DNA of 45,015 bases from the IMG/VR virus record IMGVR_UViG_3300042504_002006, positions 1-45,015 of that record. One strand, given 5' to 3'. The notes beneath the pieces are model-generated. The model saw only the letters and a list, made by a program, of their open reading frames with translations. It was not told where the DNA came from and ran no database searches. Each line of letters begins with the position of its first letter. Position 1 is the stretch's first letter. Positions 1 to 8,957 of the stretch are shown piece after piece. This DNA comes from a virus. The position numbers were made by a program, and so were the translations under genes.

Positions 1-2
1 GA

Positions 3-27
3 GGACCGGGAGCGGTCCGGTTATTTT
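3..27 (+). terminator. Intrinsic terminator of an upstream gene
   Basis: A 6-bp perfect stem (GGACCG at 3-8, CGGTCC at 13-18) with a GGAG loop is followed by GGTTATTTT. This is the form of a rho-independent terminator, although the T tract is short and interrupted. It probably ends transcription of whatever gene lies left of the window. The gene at 57 starts 30 nt downstream with its own Shine-Dalgarno (GAGGT). Confidence 0.5.
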
Positions 28-56
28 GCTGTGCCGATGTACCAAGCGAGGTAACC

Positions 57-392
57 ATGCCCGGTGGTTACGTCTCTGGCAAATATGCGATAGCCCTGTG
101 TGACCAGTGCGGGCAGCGGTTCAAGCTGAACGCCCTGATCAAAGACTGGAAAGGTTTCAAGGTCTGCCGGGAGTGCTACGAGCCCAAGCATCCGCAGTTG
201 GAGCCCAAGCGAACGATCAACGAGCCGATTGCTTTGTATCAGCCCAGGCCAGAGGCCAGAATGGCAGTCACCGTTTACGTTGGATTGACGGTGGACACAA
301 CAATTGCTAGTATTGGGATGCAGCCCATGCAGCCGGCAAAGCAGCTTTATGCAGGCGGGATTTTGTCTCCTGTGACGGTGGAGATCACATGA
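57..392 (+). CDS. Zinc-ribbon-like phage protein (111 aa)
   Basis: Function not recognised. The N-terminal half has two CxxC pairs (CDQC near residue 16 and CREC near residue 39) about 20 residues apart, the spacing of a small zinc ribbon. The stretch after it is rich in Pro, Glu and Lys, and the C-terminal 45 residues look like short beta strands. The start has a GAGGT ribosome site at 49-53. Its stop overlaps the next start as ATGA, so the two are probably translationally coupled. Position beside the adaptor-like gene suggests a head or head-tail joining role, but this is inference. Confidence 0.7.
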   Translation: MPGGYVSGKYAIALCDQCGQRFKLNALIKDWKGFKVCRECYEPKHPQLEPKRTINEPIALYQPRPEARMAVTVYVGLTVDTTIASIGMQPMQPAKQLYAGGILSPVTVEIT

Positions 393-1057
393 ACTACACA
401 GAGCTTAAAAACGCCATCGAAAGCTACACCGAAAATACGTCTTTCACGACTACCGAGTTGGATACCTTTATCCAACAGGCCGAGCAACGTATTTACAACA
501 CGGTGCAGCTTGCCAACTTGAGAAAGAACGCCACTGGCAGTTTAAGTGCAAACAACAAATATTTGTCTGCCCCAGGCGATTATCTGTCCACTTACTCGTT
601 GGCAGTCATCGACAACAGCGGAAACTATTCGTTTCTCAAGAACGTAGATGTCAACTACATCCGGCAGGTCTACCCTTCGCCGACCGCCACTGGGCTCCCC
701 AAGTATTACGCCATTTTTGGGCCGACCGTAGACGGGCCGACGATTACGGACGAGTTGTCGTTTATTTTGGGCCCCACGCCAAACGCTGCGTATGGCGTAG
801 AACTGCACTACTACTACTACCCCGAGTCCATAACGGAAGTCCCTGCCGGCCGTACATGGCTGGGCGACAATTTTGATTCCGTGCTCCTGTATGGCTCTTT
901 GGTCGAGGCATACACATTCATGAAGGGGGAAACCGACATGATGGCGCTGTACGACGGCAAGTACAAAGAGGCGCTGATGCTGCTGAAGAACCTGGGCGAC
1001 GGCAAGCAGCGTGGCGATGCTTATGTGGATGGCCAAGTCAAGTTGAAGGTGCAGTAA
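389..1057 (+). CDS. Head-tail adaptor-like protein (222 aa)
   Basis: The protein starts with a helical segment (about residues 1-45, including QQAEQRIYNTVQLANLR), then a beta-rich middle with tyrosine runs, and ends in helices with a Lys-rich tail. This is the layout of adaptor proteins of podoviruses such as phage SU10, which bind under the portal and join it to the tail nozzle. The family assignment comes from memory of such proteins and was not searched. Size (about 220 aa) and place at the start of the tail genes fit. It overlaps both neighbours by 1-4 nt. Confidence 0.6.
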   Translation: MNYTELKNAIESYTENTSFTTTELDTFIQQAEQRIYNTVQLANLRKNATGSLSANNKYLSAPGDYLSTYSLAVIDNSGNYSFLKNVDVNYIRQVYPSPTATGLPKYYAIFGPTVDGPTITDELSFILGPTPNAAYGVELHYYYYPESITEVPAGRTWLGDNFDSVLLYGSLVEAYTFMKGETDMMALYDGKYKEALMLLKNLGDGKQRGDAYVDGQVKLKVQ

Positions 1058-1473
1058 TGATCACCGCAGGCTTGGTCACCAGTTTTAAGGGTCAGTTGCT
1101 AGAGGGCATCCACAACCTTTTGACCGACACGATCAAAATCGCGTTGTACGATTCTTCGGCAAACTTGGGGCCTTCCACTTTAATCTACACCTCCGCCAAT
1201 GAGGTCAGCAGCAGCGGGTACGTTGCCGGCGGGCAAACGCTGCTCAATCCGTTGGTAGCATTTGCCGACGGCGCTGGATACGCCAGTTTTGATGACCCGA
1301 TTTGGTACGCCACCACGTTTTCGGTCAGGGGGGCGCTTATCTACAATTCAACCAAAAGCAACCGCGCAATTGGGGTTTTAAATTTCGGTCTTGATCAGGT
1401 GACGCTTACGCAGGACTTTAAAATCCAATTCCCCGCCTTCCACCCTGAAACGGCCTTGATCCGTATTAACTAA
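1057..1473 (+). CDS. Small virion structural protein (138 aa)
   Basis: A beta-rich protein of a type often seen next to adaptor genes in aquatic phage genomes. The N-terminus (LLTDTIKIALYDSSANLG) resembles proteins thought to be minor tail or decoration components. No catalytic motif, signal peptide or membrane segment is visible. Its ATG overlaps the preceding stop (TAATG). The actual role is unknown. Confidence 0.6.
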   Translation: MITAGLVTSFKGQLLEGIHNLLTDTIKIALYDSSANLGPSTLIYTSANEVSSSGYVAGGQTLLNPLVAFADGAGYASFDDPIWYATTFSVRGALIYNSTKSNRAIGVLNFGLDQVTLTQDFKIQFPAFHPETALIRIN

Positions 1474-1482
1474 GGAGCCACC

Positions 1483-2058
1483 ATGTCTTATGAAATTGCA
1501 AAAGCCTCTGACGCCGTTTCTGGCGGTTTGATTGCAGGCACCAAGAACACTGAGGTGGCAAAAGCCACTGGCCGCTTCCGCATGGAGTGCTACGACAAAG
1601 ACGGCATTCTGAAGTGGACCGCTGAGTCCCAGAACCTTGTGGTCAACGTGGGTCTTCAGTACATGGCCGGAACCGCTTTGACAAGCACCACCCAGATCAC
1701 CACTTGGTACATCGGCCTGTATGGTGCTGGCGCGTCTAATACCCCGGCTGCTGGCGACACGATGGCCTCCCACGCTGGCTGGACTGAAGTCACTCCTTAT
1801 GCTGGCAATCGCCCGACTGCCACTTTTGCTGCGGCCACTAATGCCAACCCCTCTGTTGTGACCAACAGCGCATCCCCCGCATCGTTTAGCATCAACGCTA
1901 CTCAGACGGTGGGCGGTGCGTTCTTGACCAGCAACAACACTGCTGGCGGCTCCACCGGAACCCTGTTCTCGGCTGCTGACTTTCAATCGCCTGGGGATCG
2001 TAACGTGGTATCCGGTGATACATTGAATGTATCGTACACCTTCTCTCTGGCTGGTTGA
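1483..2058 (+). CDS. Virion structural protein (191 aa)
   Basis: Ala/Thr/Ser/Asn-rich and beta-rich, as in phage tail or decoration proteins. A charged N-terminal part (residues 25-55, with MECYDKDGILKW) precedes low-complexity Thr/Ala/Gly segments. The start is preceded by AAGGAGCCACC, the same leader that recurs before fibre genes at 9,984 and 11,717. No enzyme motif is seen. It lies in the virion operon just before the giant repeat protein and may belong to the same tail substructure. Confidence 0.6.
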   Translation: MSYEIAKASDAVSGGLIAGTKNTEVAKATGRFRMECYDKDGILKWTAESQNLVVNVGLQYMAGTALTSTTQITTWYIGLYGAGASNTPAAGDTMASHAGWTEVTPYAGNRPTATFAAATNANPSVVTNSASPASFSINATQTVGGAFLTSNNTAGGSTGTLFSAADFQSPGDRNVVSGDTLNVSYTFSLAG

Positions 2059-2070
2059 TGGGGGTAGTCG

Positions 2071-2244
2071 ATGATCAAAATCGACTTTGAGTTTGACTCA
2101 CCGCACGGCGTCTTTCGGGACGCCCTTCATCTGCCTGAGAACCACGGCATGACCGACGCTGAGATTCAAGCGATGAAGCAGCAGCGGTTTGATAACTGGA
2201 TTGCCATCGTCACTGCCCCGCCTGTTGAAACTCCGCAGGAGTAA
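2071..2244 (+). CDS. Small acidic phage protein (57 aa)
   Basis: A short frame from ATG 2071 to TAA 2242-2244. It begins MIKIDFEFDSPHG and contains a predicted helix (MTDAEIQAMKQQRFDNWI). It exactly fills the gap between the 191-aa gene and the giant protein gene, ending 2 nt before the next ATG. GGGG at 2060-2063 and a short spacing may serve as ribosome site. Function is unknown; similar small proteins precede large tail proteins in related phages, so a chaperone or assembly role is possible. Confidence 0.65.
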   Translation: MIKIDFEFDSPHGVFRDALHLPENHGMTDAEIQAMKQQRFDNWIAIVTAPPVETPQE

Positions 2245-2246
2245 GC

Positions 2247-5200
2247 ATGGCCGACAGGTATTGGGTTGGTGGCACCGGCACTTGGAACACCACCAGCACA
2301 ACTAACTGGTCCGCGTCCTCCGGCGGGGGTAGTGGTGCGTCTGTCCCGACCGTAGCGGATAGCGTCTTCTTTGACCAAGCCGGTACCTACACCGTCACAA
2401 TGACGGGCGCTTTGGCCTGTCTGGACATTACGGTGTCAGCAGGTACGGTTACGTTTGCTACGGGTACTTCCCCCACACTGGACGTTCGCGGCTCTATGTC
2501 GCTGCTGGCGGGGACGCTGTGGAGTTCAACGGGCACAATCACGTTTAGCTCAACCACAACCGGTAGGACGGTAACCACTAACGGCACTTCAATTGCTGGG
2601 CAAGTGGTATTTAACGGAACTGGCGGAGCATGGACGCTTGGTAGCGCAATAACAGTAACTAATGTTTTTGGTATTTCTGTATTAGCTGGTACTTTTGATA
2701 CTTCTTCAGCCAATAGCTATTCGGTTGTTGCTGGCGGCCTTGCCATGTCCGGCACTCTCAACAGAACAATTAATTTAAACGCATCGACTTTTACTATAAC
2801 CGGTAATAGCTCAACGGTAATACTTGCCACTTCAACAACAAATTTAACATTTAATTCTGGGACGTCTCAATTTAATTTGACGGGCACTAGCGCCGGCATT
2901 TCAGTTGGCGGTCAGATATTTTATAACGTAGCATGGACAAACAGTTCTACGGCAACATCAAGACCTATTGTTGGAATAAACACATTCAACAATTTTTCCG
3001 TTACGGCTCCCTCACTAGCCGGTATTGCGTTTGTCACCTTTGCCGCCCAACAAACCATCAACGGCACACTATCCACCACAGGCACAGCAGGTAACAGGAG
3101 GGTGTTCTTTGCATCAGCCACTTACGGCATTTCTGTTGATCTGGTGGTCAACTCTACCCCCAGCCTGACAGACGCAGACTTCCGTGGCCTGTACGTCCGT
3201 GGCACATCAGCCCCCATCAGCGGAACACGCATCGGCAATCGCGGCGAGTGCAGGAACATCACTTTTAGTACGCCTAAGACGGTGTATTGGAACTTGGCTG
3301 GCGCTCAGAACTGGAGTGCAAACGGTTGGGCCGCAACATCAACTGGCTCCCCATCCACGGACAATTTCCCCCTGCCGCAAGACACCGCCACGTTTACCAA
3401 TGCTGGCTCGGTGACGGGAACCATTACGTTGGATACTGCCATTGCATATGTCCCCAACGTGGACATGTCTGGCAGAACTAGTGCAATAACCATTGCGTTT
3501 GGAGCAACAACGGTATATGGAAATTGGACTAATGGCTCTGGAACTGCGTTTGTTGGATCGGCAGCTCTTACCTTTTCCGGCGGCACAACCCAAACCATCA
3601 CCAGTTCAGGCAAAACATTTAGCGGCATCACCATCGACACCTACGGCGGCACAGTACAGCTTGCTGATGCGTTGAACATTGGGTCAAACACGCTTACGGT
3701 GACAAACGGGACGTTTACTACAGCGGGGTATGCGGTAACTGGTGGTACGTTTTCTTCAAGCAACGGCAATGTCAGAACAATAAATCTTGGCGCAAGTACT
3801 TTAAACTTTTCAAATAACAATGCGTTTACATTTACCAATTCCACTAACCTTACTTTCAATGCAGGAACCTCTCAGTTAAATCACAACTTTGGAACTATTG
3901 GCGGATCGTTTGCTGGTGGAGGATTGACTTTTTATAACCTATCTTTTACAAATACTGGTTCGCAAACGCACAGTATTACTGGTGCAAACACATTTAACAA
4001 TCTTGCGTTTACAGCACCAGCATCTGCGGGGTTAATGGGTTGTACTTTTCCCGCTGACCAAACCATCAACGGCACCCTGACCTGTGCTGGCGCATCCGCA
4101 GTGCGGCGTATCTTCCTGCGATCCGACACCATTGGCACTCAACGCACCATAACAGCAGCGGCCATCTCTGCCGATGATTGCGACTTCCGCGATATCAACC
4201 TTGCTGGCGCAGCATCAGGCGCATCACCCACACGAGCAGGTGACTGCGGGGGTAACACAGGCATCACATTCCCTGCTGCCAAGACGGTGTACTGGAACCT
4301 TGCAGGCGCTCAGAACTGGAGTGCTACGGCCTGGGCACCAGGGTCTGGTGGAACGCCTGACATCAACAACTTCCCGCTGGCGCAAGACACGGCGGTGTTT
4401 GATGAAGCCGCTGGCAGCGTAACAGGCACGATCACAATTAACGCCGCATGGAACATCGGCACGTTTGACGCTTCACTGCGTACCAGCGCGATGACGCTGA
4501 CAACCAGCACAAACACCCCTGTTGTTTACGGCGACTGGAAATTCGGTACGGGAGTTACGTCATCCAGCACAACGGGGACAATCACTTTTTCCAGCGGCAC
4601 AACAGAAACCATCACCAGCAACGGCGTTCAGTTTGGCTGTCCTGTAACAATCAACCACCCATCTGGAACCGTCCAGCTTGCCGATGCGCTGTCTTTGGGG
4701 GCAACAAGAACCCTGACACTTACCACGGGGACGTTTGACGCTGTCACCTACAACGTGACAACGGGGCAGTTTAATAATAGTTCTACTAGTGCCGCTACTT
4801 TGAAAATGGGTTCTGGTACTTGGACGCTTTCAGGCACAAATATTGTGTGGAATTGCTCTATAGCACCAACACTTATTGCAGGAACATCCACAATTGTTCT
4901 TTCTGACACATCTACAGCCGCAAGAGAATTTCGTGGCGGCGGTCTTTACTACAACAAGTTGACGATTGGCGGAACAACGGGCATATCCACGCTAACAATT
5001 ACAGGTGCAAACACATTTGGAGAACTTGCTTCCACCAAAACGGTGGCGCATACCATTACGTTTCCTCTTGCAACGCATACTATCGGAAAATGGGCTGTCA
5101 CCGGCACTGTTGGAAACGTAGTCACCGTCAACTCAAGCACCGCAGCCTCAGCCTTTACCCTTTCTATCGCAGGCCCCGCCAACTCCGGCATTGACTACCT

Positions 5201-8200
5201 GTCTATCCGTGACTGCACGGTTGCCTCTGACAGCCCCGGCGAGTTCTACGTTGGCGCAAACAGCACAAACGTATCGGGCAACACTCGTGTTATTTTCACA
5301 GCCGCACCTGCACCTCGCACACTGTACTGGGTAGGCGGCACAGGCAACTGGTCAGATACGTCGCGGTGGTCTACATCATCCGGAGGTGGCTCAGGCGCGG
5401 CAATCCCAACGTCTTTGGATGCGGTCATCTTTGACTCACTGTCTAACGCCACAGCCTACACAGCCACGATTGACGCTGGTGTAACGCTTGCCCGATGCGC
5501 TTCGTTCACAATGGCTGGCCCCGCCGCAGGTAACGTGACCTTTGCTGGCTCAGTGGGCATTGCCTTCCACGGCAACGTGAGCTTTGCTGCTACGGGCATC
5601 ACCCGGACGTACACGGGTGCAATGCAGTGGGCGGGTAACAGCAGCTACACGTTTACGACCAATGGATTGACGCTGGCATCATCTTGTACAGTTATTGGAA
5701 TTGGCGCTACTTGGACGCTTAGTAGTGCAATTAATATTGGCAATTCAACTTTTACCGTCACTTGTGGCACTTTTAGCACTTCTGCAAGCAACTATAGTTT
5801 GACGGCTTCCGCGTTTTCATCAAACAATTCCAGTGTTCGATCAATATCGTTAAATGGAAGTACTGTAACGCTTAGTACAATATCACTGTCCTCATTTTTA
5901 GCTACTGTTGTTACCAATTTAACTTTCAACGCAGGGACAAGTCAACTTAATCTTTCTGGTTCGGATGCTGGCATTGCATGTGGTGGGTTGACTTTTAATA
6001 ATGTTAGTTTTACTAGTGGCGCTGTTGGTGGCAGGAGTATTACAGGCACAAACACATTCAACACGCTGTCTTTTGCCGGTAACGTGCAAGTTGGTGTTAT
6101 TGCAGCCACATTCGGTGCCAACCAAACCATCACCACCCTGACGCTCAACGCCGGAACAGCCGCTGCCTTCCGCACGTTCTTAGCATCTAACACGATTGGC
6201 ACAACCAGAACACTGACGGTTGGCACTCTGACCGCTGGCGCTGCTGACATTGACTTCCGTGACATCACCATTTCTGGTGCTGCCGCTCCGATCTCTGGCA
6301 CTCGGTTTGGTGATGCAAAAGGCAATAGCGGGATTACGTTTGATGCGGCGAAGACGGTGTATTACCGTCAAACAGGTTCGGCAAACTGGGGTGCAACAGG
6401 TACAGGCTCTTGGTCTGCTACGTCTGGCGGTGGTTTTGATGCGACCCAATTCCCGCTTGCCCAAGATACAGCCATTTTCCCCGCTGCAACGTATCCAGCA
6501 TCCGGATCAACGACAACCATCAACGCCAACTACAACATCGGCACGATTGATATGTCGCTGCGTACCAGCAACACAATGACGCTGGCAACGGGTTCGACAA
6601 CACCTCAAATCTACGGCAACTGGATCAACGGTACAGGCACTACGCTGTCGGGTACAGGTGTAATGACCTTTGCTGGACGAGGAAGTCAGACGATTACAAG
6701 TGCGGGTCGGACTTTTACGCAGCGGTTTAACTTTAACACGCCCGGTGGTTCAGTGACGCTGCAAGATGCTGCTTCTTTTGGTTCGAATTTATCGGGCGCT
6801 AATACGATTACTGCGGGAACCTTCGATGCAAATGGCTACAACGTAACAACCGTCACAACAATTAATGGTAATTGCGGCATAACGACATCTGGGGATTTGG
6901 CAAAGACCTTGGCAATAGGTTCTGGAACTTGGTCAATTGGTTGTACAGGGAGTGCTTGGAACAATTCGGGAACTAACGTCACCGTCACTGGCACAGGAAC
7001 CATTACATTAACAAACTCCAACACAAAAACATTTGTAGGCGGAAGCATATCCTACTCCGGCATCACGCTTGACCAAGGCGGTGCAGGTACTCTGACCATC
7101 ACGGGCAACAACACTTTTAAGACCATCACCAACACCTACAGCGCAACGGGTGCAACGTCTATTGTTCTGGGCAACACAACCCAAACCCTGACAAACCCTT
7201 GGACGGCAACCGGCGCAGCAACACGGGTTCTAACGGTAAGTGGCACATCTGCCGCATCTCCGGGCACTTTGATCTTCAGCGGCGCTGGTACAGCAGCCAA
7301 TGTGGACTACCTGACCGTCTCAAACGTCCGTGCTTACCCTTTGGTCGATGACTGGTATGCGGGAGCTAACTCAACCAACAGCGGGTCACTGGGCTGGTAC
7401 TTTGTAGCCGCAGGCGGCACGGTCTATTCCGTCACCATCACCGAGACTGGCACAGGTACAGACAGCATCACAGCCACGGTGACGCTGCTCGGCACAATTT
7501 CAGAAACCGGCACGGGCACGGACTCAATTTCTGCTGGCTTACAGTACCTTGGGTCTATCGCCGAAACCGGGACGGGAACAGACTCTATATCGGGCATCTT
7601 CCGGCCCAGTGCAACCATTACAGAGACGTCCACTGGCACTGACCTTGCCGCAGCCATACTGGCCGCATTTGTAAATATTTCTGAGACAGCAACAGGCACC
7701 GACTCGGTGGACGCGCCTGGAAGCACCTACAACCCAAGCCTGTCAGAAACAGCAACAGGCACAGACACGTTTGTAGCGCGGGCTGCGTTTTACAGCGCGG
7801 TTGCTGAGTCTGCCAATGCATCTGATTTAATTACCTCTTTAAAAGGGTTCTTTTGCATTGTTTTGGAGTCAGCATCTATATCTGATCTGGCATCGAGTAG
7901 CCCGGTATATGTTGGACAGATTATTGAGCTTGTTTCAGGGACAGACGCAGACTCAGCGCAATACAACACACGGCCAATCGTTTCTGAGTCAGCAACGGCA
8001 ACGGACACAAACACCGCCGGGTTTTCTGTTAATTCTTCGCTTTCAGAATCTGCAACAGGAACAGACGCGGTCCTGACCCGCTACATTGCATTGCCGGTGG
8101 TGCAGGAGTCTGGAAGTGCCACAGACACAACCAGTGCAAAACAGATATTCAAAGTTCAAATTGCTGAATCCGTCACTGGACAGGATGTCATCAGCGCGTT

Positions 8201-8948
8201 TGCTCAGTTTGCAGCAGCAATAACTGAGTCGGGTACTGGCACTGATGTGGTGTCGGCGCTAAGAATTCTTACAGCGATAGTGTCTGAGGCGGCTACAGGC
8301 ACTGAATTGGTCAGCGCCCTGCAAGTGTTTAACAGCCTGATTGCCGAAGGCGCAACAGTTACAGACGCCTTGCAGGCAGCAGGAAGTACGTACAACACCC
8401 TGATTGCAGAGACGGCGTCTCAGACTGACAGGGTTGTAGCGCAGGCCACGTTCCCGGCGTCCCTGGCCGAAACAGCCACAGGTACAGAGACGGTCGTGGC
8501 AAGATTTATCCCGCTGGCCAACGTCACCGAGTCCGCCACAATCACAGACGCAGCTTCTGCGCTGGCTGCTTTTGCCGCTCGCGTAGCCGAATCTGCCACA
8601 ATCACGGACGCAGTGTCACCCCCAGGATCAATTTACAACCCGGTTGTCTTGGCTGTTGCCCAGTTGGTTGATCAAGTCAGCCCAGCGGGGAGCATCTACA
8701 ACGCCCCGGTTTTGGTGTCAGCAACGATCACAGACTCCCTGATTGGCGGGTTCTTGTGGAACCTGATTGACGACAGCCAGAACCCGGACTGGAACACAAT
8801 TTCCACCCCTCAGAACCCAAGCTGGGGCACCATAGACTCAAGCCAGGGCACGGGCTGGGTGACGATCCCAACGCCGCAAAACCCCGGCTGGTCAAACATA
8901 GATGACAGCCAGAGCCCAAACTGGCAGAATATCAACACCTTGAATTGA
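2247..8948 (+). CDS. Giant modular tail/adhesin-like repeat protein (2,233 aa)
   Basis: The largest gene of the window. It carries five modules of about 340 residues, each opened by a Y-W-x-G/A motif (tyrosines at residues 5, 347, 682, 1027 and 1372), made of Thr/Ser/Gly/Asn-rich strands such as FNAGTSQLNL, TFTVTCGTF and GANTFNNL typical of parallel beta-helix or adhesin folds. A region of 22 units of about 20 residues follows (about 1729-2165, pattern I-x-E-(S/T)-A-T-G-T-D). The C-terminus is an 11-residue Trp repeat (about 2168-2230). There is no signal peptide or membrane segment. Size, repeats and position among tail genes indicate a virion-attached fibre or host-surface-binding protein. 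Base composition is uneven inside it (see findings). Confidence 0.75.
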   Translation: MADRYWVGGTGTWNTTSTTNWSASSGGGSGASVPTVADSVFFDQAGTYTVTMTGALACLDITVSAGTVTFATGTSPTLDVRGSMSLLAGTLWSSTGTITFSSTTTGRTVTTNGTSIAGQVVFNGTGGAWTLGSAITVTNVFGISVLAGTFDTSSANSYSVVAGGLAMSGTLNRTINLNASTFTITGNSSTVILATSTTNLTFNSGTSQFNLTGTSAGISVGGQIFYNVAWTNSSTATSRPIVGINTFNNFSVTAPSLAGIAFVTFAAQQTINGTLSTTGTAGNRRVFFASATYGISVDLVVNSTPSLTDADFRGLYVRGTSAPISGTRIGNRGECRNITFSTPKTVYWNLAGAQNWSANGWAATSTGSPSTDNFPLPQDTATFTNAGSVTGTITLDTAIAYVPNVDMSGRTSAITIAFGATTVYGNWTNGSGTAFVGSAALTFSGGTTQTITSSGKTFSGITIDTYGGTVQLADALNIGSNTLTVTNGTFTTAGYAVTGGTFSSSNGNVRTINLGASTLNFSNNNAFTFTNSTNLTFNAGTSQLNHNFGTIGGSFAGGGLTFYNLSFTNTGSQTHSITGANTFNNLAFTAPASAGLMGCTFPADQTINGTLTCAGASAVRRIFLRSDTIGTQRTITAAAISADDCDFRDINLAGAASGASPTRAGDCGGNTGITFPAAKTVYWNLAGAQNWSATAWAPGSGGTPDINNFPLAQDTAVFDEAAGSVTGTITINAAWNIGTFDASLRTSAMTLTTSTNTPVVYGDWKFGTGVTSSSTTGTITFSSGTTETITSNGVQFGCPVTINHPSGTVQLADALSLGATRTLTLTTGTFDAVTYNVTTGQFNNSSTSAATLKMGSGTWTLSGTNIVWNCSIAPTLIAGTSTIVLSDTSTAAREFRGGGLYYNKLTIGGTTGISTLTITGANTFGELASTKTVAHTITFPLATHTIGKWAVTGTVGNVVTVNSSTAASAFTLSIAGPANSGIDYLSIRDCTVASDSPGEFYVGANSTNVSGNTRVIFTAAPAPRTLYWVGGTGNWSDTSRWSTSSGGGSGAAIPTSLDAVIFDSLSNATAYTATIDAGVTLARCASFTMAGPAAGNVTFAGSVGIAFHGNVSFAATGITRTYTGAMQWAGNSSYTFTTNGLTLASSCTVIGIGATWTLSSAINIGNSTFTVTCGTFSTSASNYSLTASAFSSNNSSVRSISLNGSTVTLSTISLSSFLATVVTNLTFNAGTSQLNLSGSDAGIACGGLTFNNVSFTSGAVGGRSITGTNTFNTLSFAGNVQVGVIAATFGANQTITTLTLNAGTAAAFRTFLASNTIGTTRTLTVGTLTAGAADIDFRDITISGAAAPISGTRFGDAKGNSGITFDAAKTVYYRQTGSANWGATGTGSWSATSGGGFDATQFPLAQDTAIFPAATYPASGSTTTINANYNIGTIDMSLRTSNTMTLATGSTTPQIYGNWINGTGTTLSGTGVMTFAGRGSQTITSAGRTFTQRFNFNTPGGSVTLQDAASFGSNLSGANTITAGTFDANGYNVTTVTTINGNCGITTSGDLAKTLAIGSGTWSIGCTGSAWNNSGTNVTVTGTGTITLTNSNTKTFVGGSISYSGITLDQGGAGTLTITGNNTFKTITNTYSATGATSIVLGNTTQTLTNPWTATGAATRVLTVSGTSAASPGTLIFSGAGTAANVDYLTVSNVRAYPLVDDWYAGANSTNSGSLGWYFVAAGGTVYSVTITETGTGTDSITATVTLLGTISETGTGTDSISAGLQYLGSIAETGTGTDSISGIFRPSATITETSTGTDLAAAILAAFVNISETATGTDSVDAPGSTYNPSLSETATGTDTFVARAAFYSAVAESANASDLITSLKGFFCIVLESASISDLASSSPVYVGQIIELVSGTDADSAQYNTRPIVSESATATDTNTAGFSVNSSLSESATGTDAVLTRYIALPVVQESGSATDTTSAKQIFKVQIAESVTGQDVISAFAQFAAAITESGTGTDVVSALRILTAIVSEAATGTELVSALQVFNSLIAEGATVTDALQAAGSTYNTLIAETASQTDRVVAQATFPASLAETATGTETVVARFIPLANVTESATITDAASALAAFAARVAESATITDAVSPPGSIYNPVVLAVAQLVDQVSPAGSIYNAPVLVSATITDSLIGGFLWNLIDDSQNPDWNTISTPQNPSWGTIDSSQGTGWVTIPTPQNPGWSNIDDSQSPNWQNINTLN
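2259..7424 (+). repeat. Five ~340-residue protein modules
   Basis: Module starts, set by the tyrosine of the Y-W motif, are at 2259, 3285, 4290, 5325 and 6360; the following section starts with a matching Val-Tyr at 7425. Spacings are 342, 335, 345, 345 and 355 codons. Modules 2 and 3 are the closest at their starts (both TVYWNLAGAQNWSA). Modules 1 and 4 share YWVGGTG and a Ser-Gly-rich follow-up. Confidence 0.8.
7430..8744 (+). repeat. 22 x ~20-residue acidic repeat
   Basis: Units of 19-21 residues with consensus (I/V/L)-x-E-(S/T)-A-T-G-T-D-x-(V/I)-x-A, followed by about eight variable residues. Early units (ETGTGTDS) are the most alike and later units drift (for example ESATITDA, VAQLVDQV). 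The regular Glu and Asp could bind divalent metal, as in other secreted repeat proteins; this is inference. Confidence 0.8.
8748..8939 (+). repeat. C-terminal 11-residue Trp repeat
   Basis: Five full units of 11 residues and a short last one, with pattern I-(D/S/P)-x-(S/P)-Q-(N/G/S)-x-x-W-x-(T/N/S), end the giant protein. Alternate units carry DDSQ or TPQN, so the higher-order period is 22 residues. Confidence 0.75.
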
Positions 8949-8957
8949 GGACGCGCC

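Noticed and set aside
7430-8744. CRISPR array
   Set aside because: The repeats are in-frame protein repeats with diverged DNA sequence; there are no identical direct repeats with unique spacers and no cas operon. The exonuclease at 27,361 lacks the Cas4 cysteines.
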